From assembly GCA_017522915.1 (NCBI GenBank), contig JAFWXX010000035.1, positions 39,347-103,346 on the forward strand: a stretch of 64,000 bases of DNA, given 5' to 3'. Within the stretch, counting starts at the first letter, position 1. Each line of letters starts with the position of its first letter. The translations under genes and the position numbers were made by a program. The notes below the pieces were generated by a model. It did not search any database, was not told where the DNA came from, and saw only the letters and a program-made list of their open reading frames with translations. This stretch comes from Bacteroidaceae bacterium. GTDB taxonomy: Bacteria > Bacteroidota > Bacteroidia > Bacteroidales > Bacteroidaceae. This document shows positions 54,876-61,863 of the stretch, piece after piece.

Positions 54876-54894
54876 AGTCCCGTACGCACCGCAA
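54876..54894 (+). repeat. tRNA-Asp 3'-end core, copy 3
   Basis: AGTCCCGTACGCACCGCAA, identical to 54651-54669 of the tRNA gene. Followed by a different hairpin (stem of 54897-54920, then TTTTTTG). Confidence 0.9.
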
Positions 54895-54896
54895 AA

Positions 54897-54926
54897 GAGT
54901 CCCAAATTTCTTTGGAACTCTTTTTT
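54897..54926 (+). terminator. Terminator-like hairpin behind core copy 3
   Basis: GAGTCCCAAA.../...TTTGGAACTC with TTTTTT tail. The 24 bases 54897-54920 are the exact reverse complement of 59904-59927 behind core copy 5. Confidence 0.8.
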
Positions 54927-54937
54927 GTTTTTGTTTG

Positions 54938-54970
54938 CTTGACAAAGGCTCTTTGATTTATTATCTTTGC
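54938..54970 (+). promoter_or_regulatory. Promoter of the 54995 Sel1 lipoprotein gene
   Basis: CTTG (54938-54941) and TATCTTTGC (54962-54970), spacing 20; 25 bases before the ATG. It lies just behind a terminator, so the gene is transcribed independently of tRNA-Asp. Confidence 0.6.
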
Positions 54971-54994
54971 CATAAATCCATAAAAGATAATAGA

Positions 54995-55522
54995 ATGAGA
55001 CTTCTTGCTTTATTTTGCATGAGTATGTGTATGCTCGCTTGTAATTCAAACATTAAAGGTTCCCCTGCCAGTGTACAAGCAAATGAACAAGATGTTGAAA
55101 AACTATATGGACTTGGTATAAAATATTACATTGGTGATTCTGTATTAAAGGACACCGCTAAAGCAATTGATATAATGCAAAAAGCTGCAGAGTTTGGGCA
55201 TGTTGGGGCTGAAACATTTCTTGCATATAGTTATTTCAGAGGTGACGGTGTTGACAAGAACTATGATGAATGCGTAAAGTGGTGTACGAGAGCCGCCGAA
55301 AAGGGTGATGGAGAGGCACAAACTTTGCTAGGAAAATGTTATCTTGATGGTTATGGATGCAAAGTAGATACTCTTTGTGCAATAAAATGGTATGGCAAGG
55401 CTGCTGAGAATGGCTTGGACGAGGCTCTTTATGCATTGCATGACATCGGTGTAAAGCCATACATCAAAGCCACTAAGAAATTTGTCAAGAATAACAAATA
55501 TTATCTTAAGTGGGATAAATAA
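54995..55522 (+). CDS. Short Sel1-repeat lipoprotein
   Basis: A 175-residue lipoprotein. The start at ATG 54995 gives MRLLALFCMSMCMLAC with lipobox Cys16; the longer frame from 54827 runs through the repeats and is rejected. The mature part is about three Sel1 repeats (AAEFGHVGAETFLAYSYFRG, KWCTRAAEKGDGEAQTLLGKCY, KWYGKAAENGLDEALYAL). Base composition is clearly more AT-rich than the flanking core genes, a sign of transfer. It lies in a 1.6-kb module between tRNA-end cores 3 and 4, with a BRO-type gene 9 bases downstream. Function unknown. Confidence 0.82.
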   Translation: MRLLALFCMSMCMLACNSNIKGSPASVQANEQDVEKLYGLGIKYYIGDSVLKDTAKAIDIMQKAAEFGHVGAETFLAYSYFRGDGVDKNYDECVKWCTRAAEKGDGEAQTLLGKCYLDGYGCKVDTLCAIKWYGKAAENGLDEALYALHDIGVKPYIKATKKFVKNNKYYLKWDK

Positions 55523-55531
55523 TCATAGGCT

Positions 55532-56368
55532 ATGACACAAAAACAATCCTTACAGATATTTGAAGACAGAAAGATTCGTACCGTATGGGATGATGAGCAA
55601 GAAAAGTGGTATTTCTCTATTGTAGATACGGTTGAGATACTAACAGAATCCAAAGACGCAACAGCATATTGGAGAAAGTTAAAACAGCGTCTTAAAGCAG
55701 AGGGGGATGAAACCGTGACAAACTGTCACGCTTTCAAAATGCGCGCCATTGATGGCAAAATGCGTTTGACTGATGTTGCTGATACCGAGCAACTTTTTCG
55801 TCTAATACAGTCTATACCTTCGCCAAAAGCAGAACCCTTCAAGCAGTGGATGGCGCACGTTGCAAGTGTGCGTATTGACCAAATGCAGGACCCTGAACTA
55901 TCCATTGAACAAGCAATGGTAGATTACAAGCGTTTGGGATATTCTGATGCTTGGATTAACCAACGACTGAAAAGCATTGAGGTACGCAAGGAACTCACTG
56001 ATGAATGGAAACGTACAGGTGTGAAGGAAGGCGTTGAGTTTGCTACACTCACAGACATTATAACAAGAGAATGGAGTGATATGCACACAAAGGAATACAA
56101 GCAACTAAAAGGACTTAAAAAAGAGAATCTGCGTGATAATATGACTAACGTAGAACTTGCTCTTAACATCCTTGCCGAAGCTTCTACTGCTGAAATTTCA
56201 AAAGAGAAGAATCCTCACGGATTCAAACAGAACGTAAAAGTTGCTAGAGAAGGTGGAAGCGTTGCCAAAGTCGCACGCAAGCAGTTGGAAGAAAAACTGG
56301 GACGTTCTGTTATATCGTCATCAAAAGCAAGCGACTTTTTACCACCTCCAAAAGAGGAGATAGAATAA
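55532..56368 (+). CDS. BRO-N type protein (phage antirepressor/DinD-like family)
   Basis: A 278-residue soluble protein whose first ~115 residues (FEDRKIRTVWDDEQEKWYFSIVDTVEILTES, then YWRKLKQRLKAEG) are the BRO-N domain seen in phage antirepressors and mobile-element proteins; the next part (LYTDAWINQRLKSIEVRKELTDEWKRTGVKEG-like) is the C-terminal region of the DinD-type subgroup. AT-rich, like its partner gene. The BRO fold binds DNA; the target is unknown. Together with the Sel1 lipoprotein it makes up one cassette between tRNA-end cores. A hairpin follows at 56419-56435. Confidence 0.8.
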   Translation: MTQKQSLQIFEDRKIRTVWDDEQEKWYFSIVDTVEILTESKDATAYWRKLKQRLKAEGDETVTNCHAFKMRAIDGKMRLTDVADTEQLFRLIQSIPSPKAEPFKQWMAHVASVRIDQMQDPELSIEQAMVDYKRLGYSDAWINQRLKSIEVRKELTDEWKRTGVKEGVEFATLTDIITREWSDMHTKEYKQLKGLKKENLRDNMTNVELALNILAEASTAEISKEKNPHGFKQNVKVAREGGSVAKVARKQLEEKLGRSVISSSKASDFLPPPKEEIE

Positions 56369-56474
56369 TATAAACAAAGATACATCTTTGTTACCAAAGT
56401 TGGAACCTATACAAAACTAACTGATAAAATCAGTTTCTTGCCTTATTGAGGAAGGGATTTATTTACAGGGCAGT

Positions 56475-56493
56475 AGTCCCGTACGCACCGCAA
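56475..56493 (+). repeat. tRNA-Asp 3'-end core, copy 4
   Basis: AGTCCCGTACGCACCGCAA, identical to 54651-54669, followed directly by a terminator-like hairpin (56495-56526, CCTTTC/GAGAGG then TTTTTTG). Confidence 0.9.
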
Positions 56494-56649
56494 AAACCTT
56501 TCAGTTATGCAGAGAGGCTTTTTTGTTTATATTCAGAATATTTAGGCCAAATCCGGGAAATACAGAATTTTGTATTTGTAATCTATTATCACTAAAAACA
56601 ATAGCCTTTTAGACATTTGCGGACAAGCAAGGGCATAGATGGACAAAAT

Positions 56650-56690
56650 GCGCTACCAATTTGCGCTACCAGACCCGCAAATGCGCTACC
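56650..56690 (+). repeat. Three GCGCTACC direct repeats
   Basis: Copies at 56650, 56663 and 56683 (starts), two followed by GGTTT or AATTT. Two more copies at 59816 and 59829 with the same 13-base spacing as the first two. They flank the sigma-AAA module. Confidence 0.7.
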
Positions 56691-56750
56691 GGTTTAAGGT
56701 ACTTTACAAACTAAAGGCAAAATGTATTCGTGAAATTGCTGTTATACAAA

Positions 56751-56777
56751 ATGGGAGCAGCTTGTTGCCGCCCCCAT
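56751..56777 (-). terminator. Terminator of the sigma/membrane-partner genes
   Basis: On the minus strand ATGGGGGCGGC pairs with GCTGCTCCCAT (two G-U pairs), loop AACAA, then TTTTG. It is seven bases after the stop at 56784. Confidence 0.75.
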
Positions 56778-56783
56778 AAATCA

Positions 56784-57386
56784 TCAGTTTTCTCCTCTAA
56801 GACTCTTAATATGCCTTAGGACTGCATCAAGCCGTTTCCTGTTTGCTTTTTGCTGGCAATACCCCAAGCTTATCGACAACGCCATTGCGCATATGGTTAT
56901 AGCAATAACAACTGTGTTCCATGCAAAGCCCGACGCTACAAGTATTGTCCATGCAATAAGTGCAATGTACGGCAGCGCAAGCACCTTGTCGGTAAACGAG
57001 CGCAATCGCTTGTGGTTTACAATCCTCTCTTGTGCCTCGGTCATGCTCATTGACGGCAGCTGCTTGATGTCAAGTGCCTTGTAGCACCTGCGGTTCAAGA
57101 GATATTCAAGCGCGCCAACCGCCAGTATGAACAGGCCGAATCCCCAATATCCTGCACCCTTGCCAAGATACATGACGAGGAACACAATACCCACAATAGG
57201 GGCTGATACCAATGAAACGCTAAAACGTTTTCTGTACCATCTTTCAATGTGGGAGAGTTTCTCTTTTATCGCCTCCCCGACAATCTCCTCGCTTATTATG
57301 CGCTGTTTATCAAGTTTCTCGTCCAAAAGCGCGAACTGCTGCTTGAGATCTTCAAGTTCCTTAAAATCTTTTTCTCGCTGTGTCAT
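56784..57386 (-). CDS. Four-helix membrane protein, probable partner of the ECF sigma factor
   Basis: A 200-residue protein: N-terminal coiled coil (about 5-50, KDFKELEDLKQQFALLDEKL), two membrane helices (about 58-93), a cytoplasmic loop with DIKQLPSMSMTEAQER, two more helices (about 137-175) and a short basic tail. It lies 10 bases after the sigma gene, in the position of an anti-sigma factor. Unlike classical FecR- or RsiW-type proteins, no zinc HxxxCxxC and no large periplasmic sensor are present. Function is inferred from position. Confidence 0.7.
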   Translation of the reverse strand: MTQREKDFKELEDLKQQFALLDEKLDKQRIISEEIVGEAIKEKLSHIERWYRKRFSVSLVSAPIVGIVFLVMYLGKGAGYWGFGLFILAVGALEYLLNRRCYKALDIKQLPSMSMTEAQERIVNHKRLRSFTDKVLALPYIALIAWTILVASGFAWNTVVIAITICAMALSISLGYCQQKANRKRLDAVLRHIKSLRGEN

Positions 57387-57396
57387 AATTCTTTGT

Positions 57397-57879
57397 TTAC
57401 TTGTTAGACATTGATTTCAACTGCTCCTTAATGCGGAACAGCCTGGTGGTAACGCTTGACAATGATATACCTACCACGTTGGCTATGTCCTGATAGCTCA
57501 TATTCTCCAGCCAAAGGAGAATTATTGCCCTATCAAAGACATCAAGGCGGTTAATTCTGTCATACAGCATCTGAATCTGTTTACAGTGTTCATCCTCGTC
57601 ATGATACAGGTCGATGTCGACCAGAAGAGGAACTGTCTGTACACGGCTTTTCTTCTTCCGTTCCTGGTTACTGCATGTATTGAGGCTCACACGCCATATC
57701 CAGGTCTTTATATCACTATCTCCACGGAAGCCCTCAAATCCCTTCCATAGATTTATAAGAATCTCTTGGAACAGGTCGTTGACCTCTTCCTTATCGTTGG
57801 AGAAGAAGTAGCAGACAGTGTATATTGTCTTGCGGTACTCCTTGACCATCTCAGTAAATTTGCGTTCAGTGTTATCCAT
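57397..57879 (-). CDS. ECF-family RNA polymerase sigma factor
   Basis: Sigma-70-type factor of 160 residues with region 2 (about 10-75; DLFQEILINLWKGFEGFRGDSDIKTWIW) and region 4 (about 105-155; DRAIILLWLENMSYQDIANVVGISLSSVTTRLFRI). Region 3 and region 1 are absent, so it is ECF. The neighbouring membrane gene is its likely regulator. It may control its own small operon and perhaps the AAA gene 356 bases away, which is divergent. AT-rich upstream; promoter recognition sequence not known. Confidence 0.9.
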   Translation of the reverse strand: MDNTERKFTEMVKEYRKTIYTVCYFFSNDKEEVNDLFQEILINLWKGFEGFRGDSDIKTWIWRVSLNTCSNQERKKKSRVQTVPLLVDIDLYHDEDEHCKQIQMLYDRINRLDVFDRAIILLWLENMSYQDIANVVGISLSSVTTRLFRIKEQLKSMSNK

Positions 57880-58118
57880 CAGAATCTTAATTATAGAAGC
57901 GCTTCATGTTTCTTTCTACTTGCTTAGACACACGAATGCGAGGGAACTTTCATAAAAAGTGAAGAATTTTTCAAAAATAGCAAAAAAGCAATTAACATAG
58001 CGCATTATAGGCGGTAATAGCATTTGTAAATGCGGAGATATGTGTTTTTATCGGCAACCAACAATGTCGTTTTTAGCATAGAATTAAGGTATATAATTAA
58101 AGGGTGAATCCTCTGTAG

Positions 58119-58163
58119 AAAATGCTTATTTGGGCAAAATACACCTAAATAAGCATTTTTTTT
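58119..58163 (+). terminator. Hairpin with T-run, possible terminator or operator
   Basis: AAAATGCTTATTT pairs with AAATAAGCATTTT (loop of 15), tail TTTT. The arms recur as GCTTATT and AATAAGC just downstream, which favours a regulator site as an alternative. Confidence 0.5.
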
Positions 58164-58185
58164 AGTGCTTATTTTCCCATTTTTA

Positions 58186-58217
58186 TTTGAATAAGCAAAC
58201 TTTTGCTATATCTTTGC
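58186..58217 (+). promoter_or_regulatory. Promoter of the AAA ATPase gene
   Basis: TTTG (58186-58189), 19-base spacer, TATCTTTGC (58209-58217): a very good match, 19 bases before the ATG. Confidence 0.7.
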
Positions 58218-58235
58218 GTTTAAAATATAGGTGCT

Positions 58236-59702
58236 ATGAATGTATATAAGGACGAAACGATGAAAGAGCAGATTATAAAAAGAATACAATTTGATAATCC
58301 TTGGTGGGTGTCAGGCTCTATACCTAATGATTATAAATCTATGCAGCACAGACTCTATTTGGATACGTTTATGCCAATGGTGGCCGATGTTTCAACAAGA
58401 AGAGGTGTTATTCTTATGGGACCTCGTCGTGTAGGTAAGACTGTTATGATATTTCACACCATTGAAGAACTTATAAAAAACGGTGTTCCTGCACAGAAGA
58501 TCATTTATCTATCAATAGATACTCCTATATACAACAATATTTCATTGGAAGACCTGCTGCAACTTGCAAGAGAGTCTTTAAAGCAAAGCGATGCATCAAT
58601 GGATGGTTATTTTGTATTTTATGACGAGATACAATATTTAAAAGACTGGGAAATTCATCTAAAATCGCTAATAGACAGTTATAGAAATATTAAGTTTGTT
58701 GCATCAGGCTCAGCAGCAGCTGCGTTAAAAATGAAAAGCACGGAAAGCGGAGCTGGTAGGTTTACAGATTTTATGCTCCCACCACTTACATTTAATGAGT
58801 ACATACATTTGTTAGACCTCAACAATCTTATTGTTCCAACCCGAATGATATGGGACGGCAGAGAAATTAACAGTTATGATACTATTGATATAGATTTGTT
58901 GAATAAACACTTTGTGGATTATATAAACTATGGCGGTTATCCAGAGATTGTACTTTCAAAAAAGATGCAGGATGACATTACTCAATATGTAAGACATGAC
59001 ATTGTTGATAAAGTAATGTTGCGCGATTTGCCAAGTTTGTATGGAATCAAGGATATACAAGAATTAAATCGGCTTTTTGTGTATATTGTATACCATACCG
59101 GTGAAGAGTTTTCTTATGATGGATTATCCCAGGAGTCAGGGATAAGAAAAGAGGTGTTGAAAAAATACATACAATATTTTGAAGCCGCTTTCTTGATAAA
59201 GGTTGTGCATAAGGTTAATGACAACGCAAAAAACCTGCAAAGAGTAACCGCATTCAAAATCTATTTGACAAATCCTTCTTTACGCTGTGCCTTGTTCTCT
59301 CCATTATCGGCTTCTGATAGTATGTTTGGACATATGGTTGAAACAGCGATTTATGCACAATGGATACAAAGGGATACTACCGAAATTCATTATGCAAGCT
59401 GGGTTGAAAATAAAAAGAATAGAGAGGTGGATATGGTTGGTTTGGATCTTGCGCGTCAAAAGCCAAATTGGGCAGTGGAAATTAAGTGGAGCGACAGGTA
59501 TGTAGAACAAACAAGTGAGTTAAAACCATTGCTAAACTTTTTAACTAAAAACAGCCTTCAATCAGCTATTGTAACGACCATAAGTAAATACACATACAAA
59601 CAAATGAGTGAAGTAGGATTACAATATATACCAGCTGCTTTGTATGCGTATATCGTAGGCGATAATACCATTAAACAGCGCCATGTGCAAAATATCGGAT
59701 AA
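58236..59702 (+). CDS. AAA ATPase with DUF4143 C-terminal domain
   Basis: A 488-residue P-loop ATPase: Walker A MGPRRVGKT (61-69), Walker B FVFYDEIQYL (126-135), sensor VASGSAAAALKMKSTESGAGR, then a winged-helix region and a DUF4143 C-terminal domain (about 320-460; FGHMVETAIYAQW, NREVDMVGLD, WAVEIKWSDR) resembling a restriction-nuclease fold with the E-x-D-x-EIK pattern. Such proteins are common on mobile elements of gut Bacteroidales; their function is unproven. Start at 58236 (ATG 58260 also possible). AT-rich, thus acquired. Alone in its module with the sigma pair. Confidence 0.8.
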   Translation: MNVYKDETMKEQIIKRIQFDNPWWVSGSIPNDYKSMQHRLYLDTFMPMVADVSTRRGVILMGPRRVGKTVMIFHTIEELIKNGVPAQKIIYLSIDTPIYNNISLEDLLQLARESLKQSDASMDGYFVFYDEIQYLKDWEIHLKSLIDSYRNIKFVASGSAAAALKMKSTESGAGRFTDFMLPPLTFNEYIHLLDLNNLIVPTRMIWDGREINSYDTIDIDLLNKHFVDYINYGGYPEIVLSKKMQDDITQYVRHDIVDKVMLRDLPSLYGIKDIQELNRLFVYIVYHTGEEFSYDGLSQESGIRKEVLKKYIQYFEAAFLIKVVHKVNDNAKNLQRVTAFKIYLTNPSLRCALFSPLSASDSMFGHMVETAIYAQWIQRDTTEIHYASWVENKKNREVDMVGLDLARQKPNWAVEIKWSDRYVEQTSELKPLLNFLTKNSLQSAIVTTISKYTYKQMSEVGLQYIPAALYAYIVGDNTIKQRHVQNIG

Positions 59703-59815
59703 CCAATAGCTCAGATACATATTATCATAGCCAACTGGAATGTGAAACTATTAATTTGTAATATATCAGAGTTCATTAACATACAACCTCAAGCAGGAAC
59801 TGAAATAAGTTAAGC

Positions 59816-59836
59816 GCGCTACCGGTTTGCGCTACC
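59816..59836 (+). repeat. Two GCGCTACC direct repeats, right side of the module
   Basis: Copies at 59816-59823 and 59829-59836, each followed by GGTTT. They match the three left copies at 56650-56690 in sequence and orientation. Confidence 0.7.
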
Positions 59837-59883
59837 GGTTTCAAAAACGATGTAAGATTTTAATATACAAACAGATATTGAAA

Positions 59884-59899
59884 TCCCGTACGCACCGCA
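59884..59899 (+). repeat. tRNA-Asp 3'-end core, copy 5
   Basis: TCCCGTACGCACCGCA, identical to the 54653-54668 part of the tRNA gene. Right end of the accessory region; followed by a hairpin that is the reverse complement of that behind copy 3. Confidence 0.9.
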
Positions 59900-59903
59900 G
59901 GAA

Positions 59904-59933
59904 GAGTTCCAAAGAAATTTGGGACTCGTTTTT
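59904..59933 (+). terminator. Terminator-like hairpin behind core copy 5
   Basis: GAGTTCC.../...GGGACTC stem (59904-59927) followed by GTTTTTG. It equals the hairpin at 54897-54920 read on the other strand. Confidence 0.75.
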
Positions 59934-59990
59934 GTTTCAATAAAGCATATCGGGCGAACAAAGATATGAGCTGCATTTAGGGTATAAAAA

Positions 59991-60016
59991 AACGGCCCCT
60001 CTCATGAGGAGTCGTT
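59991..60016 (-). terminator. Terminator of the Ala/Lys-rich protein gene
   Basis: AACGGCCCCTC (59991-60001) pairs with GAGGAGTCGTT (60006-60016) with G-U pairs, loop TCAT; minus-strand tail TTTTTTT. Confidence 0.8.
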
Positions 60017-60037
60017 CATCATACGGTGAGCGTGAAA

Positions 60038-60370
60038 TTACTTTGCAGCCTTTCTAGCCTTCTTAGCCTCCTTAACTGCCTTAGCCTCAGCCTTCAATCT
60101 TGCCTTCTCAGCCTTTTTAGCATCCTTCTCGCTCATGGCTGCCCTTCCGGGAGCACCTTTAGGACCGGCTTCCTTTACAGCAGCCTTCGGACCAGCCTCT
60201 CTAACAGCAGCCTTTGGACCGGCTTCTCTAACAGCACCCTTAACAGCGCCCTTAACAGCCTCCTTCACTGCCTCTTTCTTGGCAGCAACTTCACCGTCAT
60301 TTGCAACCTGAGCATTTGCTGTAAAGCCCAGAGCAATGAACAACATAATTACAAAAAGTTTTGCTTTCAT
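60038..60370 (-). CDS. Small exported Ala/Lys-rich repeat protein
   Basis: A 110-residue protein: signal peptide (1-20, ending ANA, then Q), then a low-complexity cationic chain. Residues about 36-75 carry three direct repeats of the type KAAVREAGP (also as a 33-base DNA repeat at about 60165-60240), and the C-terminal ~35 residues (KKAEKARLKAEAKAVKEAKKARKAAK) resemble the tail of histone H1-like proteins. Predicted helical, very basic, probably in the periplasm. Own -7 element upstream and strong terminator downstream support a real gene. Function unknown; a polyanion-binding or wall-associated role is only a guess. Confidence 0.8.
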   Translation of the reverse strand: MKAKLFVIMLFIALGFTANAQVANDGEVAAKKEAVKEAVKGAVKGAVREAGPKAAVREAGPKAAVKEAGPKGAPGRAAMSEKDAKKAEKARLKAEAKAVKEAKKARKAAK

Positions 60371-60416
60371 TGTTTAGATAAATTTATTAATAATAGTTCC
60401 TTCCCGAAAAGGAGCC

Positions 60417-60425
60417 GCAAAATTA
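60417..60425 (-). promoter_or_regulatory. -7 element of the Ala/Lys-rich gene
   Basis: Minus strand TAATTTTGC matches TAnnTTTGC, 46 bases before the ATG; -33 weak. Confidence 0.5.
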
Positions 60426-60558
60426 TTAAAAAATTTTAATATAGAAAAGTAAAATTCCTTTTTTCTTACATTTTGTGAATTTATTCCACTGAAAATAAGC
60501 ATAAAACGCAAAAAGTAGAATAAAAATAATCGAATTATAATCCGTTTAAAACAGCATC

Positions 60559-61863
60559 TTAATCCACAACAATAAGGAAAGTTACCCTATCATTCCTGTT
60601 ATGAGTGAGACTCAAAGAACCGCCATGAAGGCGTATAATCTGCTTTGAAACAGCAAGACCTATTCCTGAACCATTCTGCTTTGTTGTAAAGAAAGGGGTA
60701 AATATGTTTTCGGCCACATCCTGAGGTATGGCACCTCCGTTGTTGCTTACCTCGATATGCACTTTCTCATCGGGTGCTATATGCGAAGAAAGCTCTATTT
60801 TACGTTCTCCGCAACTCGATGCACATGCCTCAATCGCATTCTTAAGCAGATTTACGACAACTTGAAGCATCTGCTTCCTGTCGGCATAGACCATTATATC
60901 CTCAGGAACTACATTTATCTTCAACGATGTATCGTTGAACGAGATAAGCGTTACTGCCTCATTGAACAGATCGGCCACATAGAACGGAGCCTTTTCGGGG
61001 AGCGGAATACGCGTTACAGCACGGAAAGAATCGACAAACTGCATAAGCCTGTCACTTGTGGAGTGTATTGTCTCAAGCCCTTGCTGCAAGACAACGGCAT
61101 CCTCGTTACCATGAAGAAGGGTATGGCTTATAGATACTACCGGAGCAAGTGAATTCATAATCTCATGCGTCATTATCCGTGTAAGCTTTTCCCATGCAAG
61201 CCCCTCCTGCGTATCAAGTTCCCTGTTTATATTCTCAATTGAGACCACACGCAATTTACGGCCGTTATATTTCATTGGAGAGCAGTTCAGCAACAGGGTA
61301 ATCTCTCCCGTTTCTGTAGAGAAGCAGATGCTCCGTTGCTCCATAGGAACTATCGAGAGCATCGCATCGGCAAGTGCCGGAGATATCTGGCGCAGCCTTT
61401 CGGCATGGCTCAGCATTTGAACTCCCAACATGTTCGCAGCCTTGCTGTTGTGCTTTATGACGGTTCCGTTTTCGAGCATAATGACAATTCCTATGTTTGC
61501 ACACTCTATTATTGTCTCGAAATATTTTTCCTTCTCAGCAGCCTTTACTTTAGCCTCATCAAGCACCTCTTTAATTCTGTTAAGCGAATAGTTTACAACA
61601 GCATGTTCGGTACGTAACGGATTATCGACAAAACGGAACGAAAAGTCATTGTTGCGTACCGCACCGAAAATAAAGTCAAGGTTTCTCACTATGCCACGAT
61701 ATACATTCACAAGCCTCCACGACAAGTATATCAGAAGTATTAAAGCCGGAGAGAACCAGCCATAATATTCCCGTGCAACCAGCCACCCTAAGGAGACACC
61801 CGTCGCTGCCAACAGGACAACGAGCAACAAAAGTCTGAAAAGGGGCAGCTTGCGTTCTGTCAT
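60559..61863 (-). CDS. NtrB-like sensor histidine kinase with PAS domain
   Basis: A 434-residue inner-membrane kinase: two adjacent N-terminal helices (about 8-27 and 35-55) with almost no periplasmic part, a linker, a PAS domain (about 112-215) and the HK core. His233 in RIMTHEIMNSLAPV is the phosphoacceptor, then N box LLKNAIEAC, G1 SNNGGAIP, F box FTPFFTTK and G2 GSGIGLAVSKQI. This NtrB/NtrY-like core and the downstream partner make a sigma-54 two-component pair. The signal is probably intracellular or in the membrane; not known. Confidence 0.93.
   Translation of the reverse strand: MTERKLPLFRLLLLVVLLAATGVSLGWLVAREYYGWFSPALILLIYLSWRLVNVYRGIVRNLDFIFGAVRNNDFSFRFVDNPLRTEHAVVNYSLNRIKEVLDEAKVKAAEKEKYFETIIECANIGIVIMLENGTVIKHNSKAANMLGVQMLSHAERLRQISPALADAMLSIVPMEQRSICFSTETGEITLLLNCSPMKYNGRKLRVVSIENINRELDTQEGLAWEKLTRIMTHEIMNSLAPVVSISHTLLHGNEDAVVLQQGLETIHSTSDRLMQFVDSFRAVTRIPLPEKAPFYVADLFNEAVTLISFNDTSLKINVVPEDIMVYADRKQMLQVVVNLLKNAIEACASSCGERKIELSSHIAPDEKVHIEVSNNGGAIPQDVAENIFTPFFTTKQNGSGIGLAVSKQIIRLHGGSLSLTHNRNDRVTFLIVVD

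Larger units (their letters stand above)
54657..54881 (+). repeat. Two tandem copies of a 112/113-base unit beginning with the tRNA-Asp 3' end
   Basis: Units 54657-54769 (113 bases) and 54770-54881 (112). They differ only by one C in a C-run and T versus C near the end. Each holds the tRNA 3' end (GTACGCACCGCAAG), the same terminator, a TGACCCGGGGTCA palindrome and CTTTGC/GCAAAG hairpin, then GGCAAGCCGGTTACGAGT. No frame of interest. A third core begins at 54882. Confidence 0.95.
56369..56783. other. 415-base non-coding junction between two cassettes
   Basis: Holds a small AACTGAT/ATCAGTT hairpin (56419-56435), core copy 4 with its hairpin (56475-56526), three direct copies of GCGCTACC (56650-56657, 56663-56670, 56683-56690) and the terminator of the anti-sigma-like gene (56751-56777). 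No gene was seen. Confidence 0.7.
57880..58235. other. 356-base AT-rich divergent intergenic region
   Basis: Upstream of both the ECF sigma gene (-) and the AAA ATPase gene (+). It contains a 13-bp stem (AAAATGCTTATTT at 58119-58131 with the inverse at 58147-58159) followed by T-run, and two further GCTTATT/AATAAGC copies (58167-58173 and 58191-58197). These could be a terminator plus operators. The AAA promoter lies at 58186-58217. No coding sequence was seen. Confidence 0.6.
59703..60037. other. 335-base region with right cassette boundary
   Basis: Holds the two GCGCTACC copies, core copy 5 with its hairpin and, at 59991-60016, the terminator of the minus-strand gene at 60038. No coding sequence was seen. 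Confidence 0.6.

Noticed and set aside
54657..54881. CRISPR-like or satellite interpretation of the two direct repeats
   Set aside because: Only two units with no spacers; each begins with a tRNA 3' end and terminator, so tRNA-linked duplication explains them better. No cas gene is near.
58236..59702. Integrase or transposase in the cassettes
   Set aside because: The only large island frame shows Walker A/B and DUF4143 features, and the BRO and sigma genes are unrelated to recombinases; no tyrosine or serine recombinase motif was seen.
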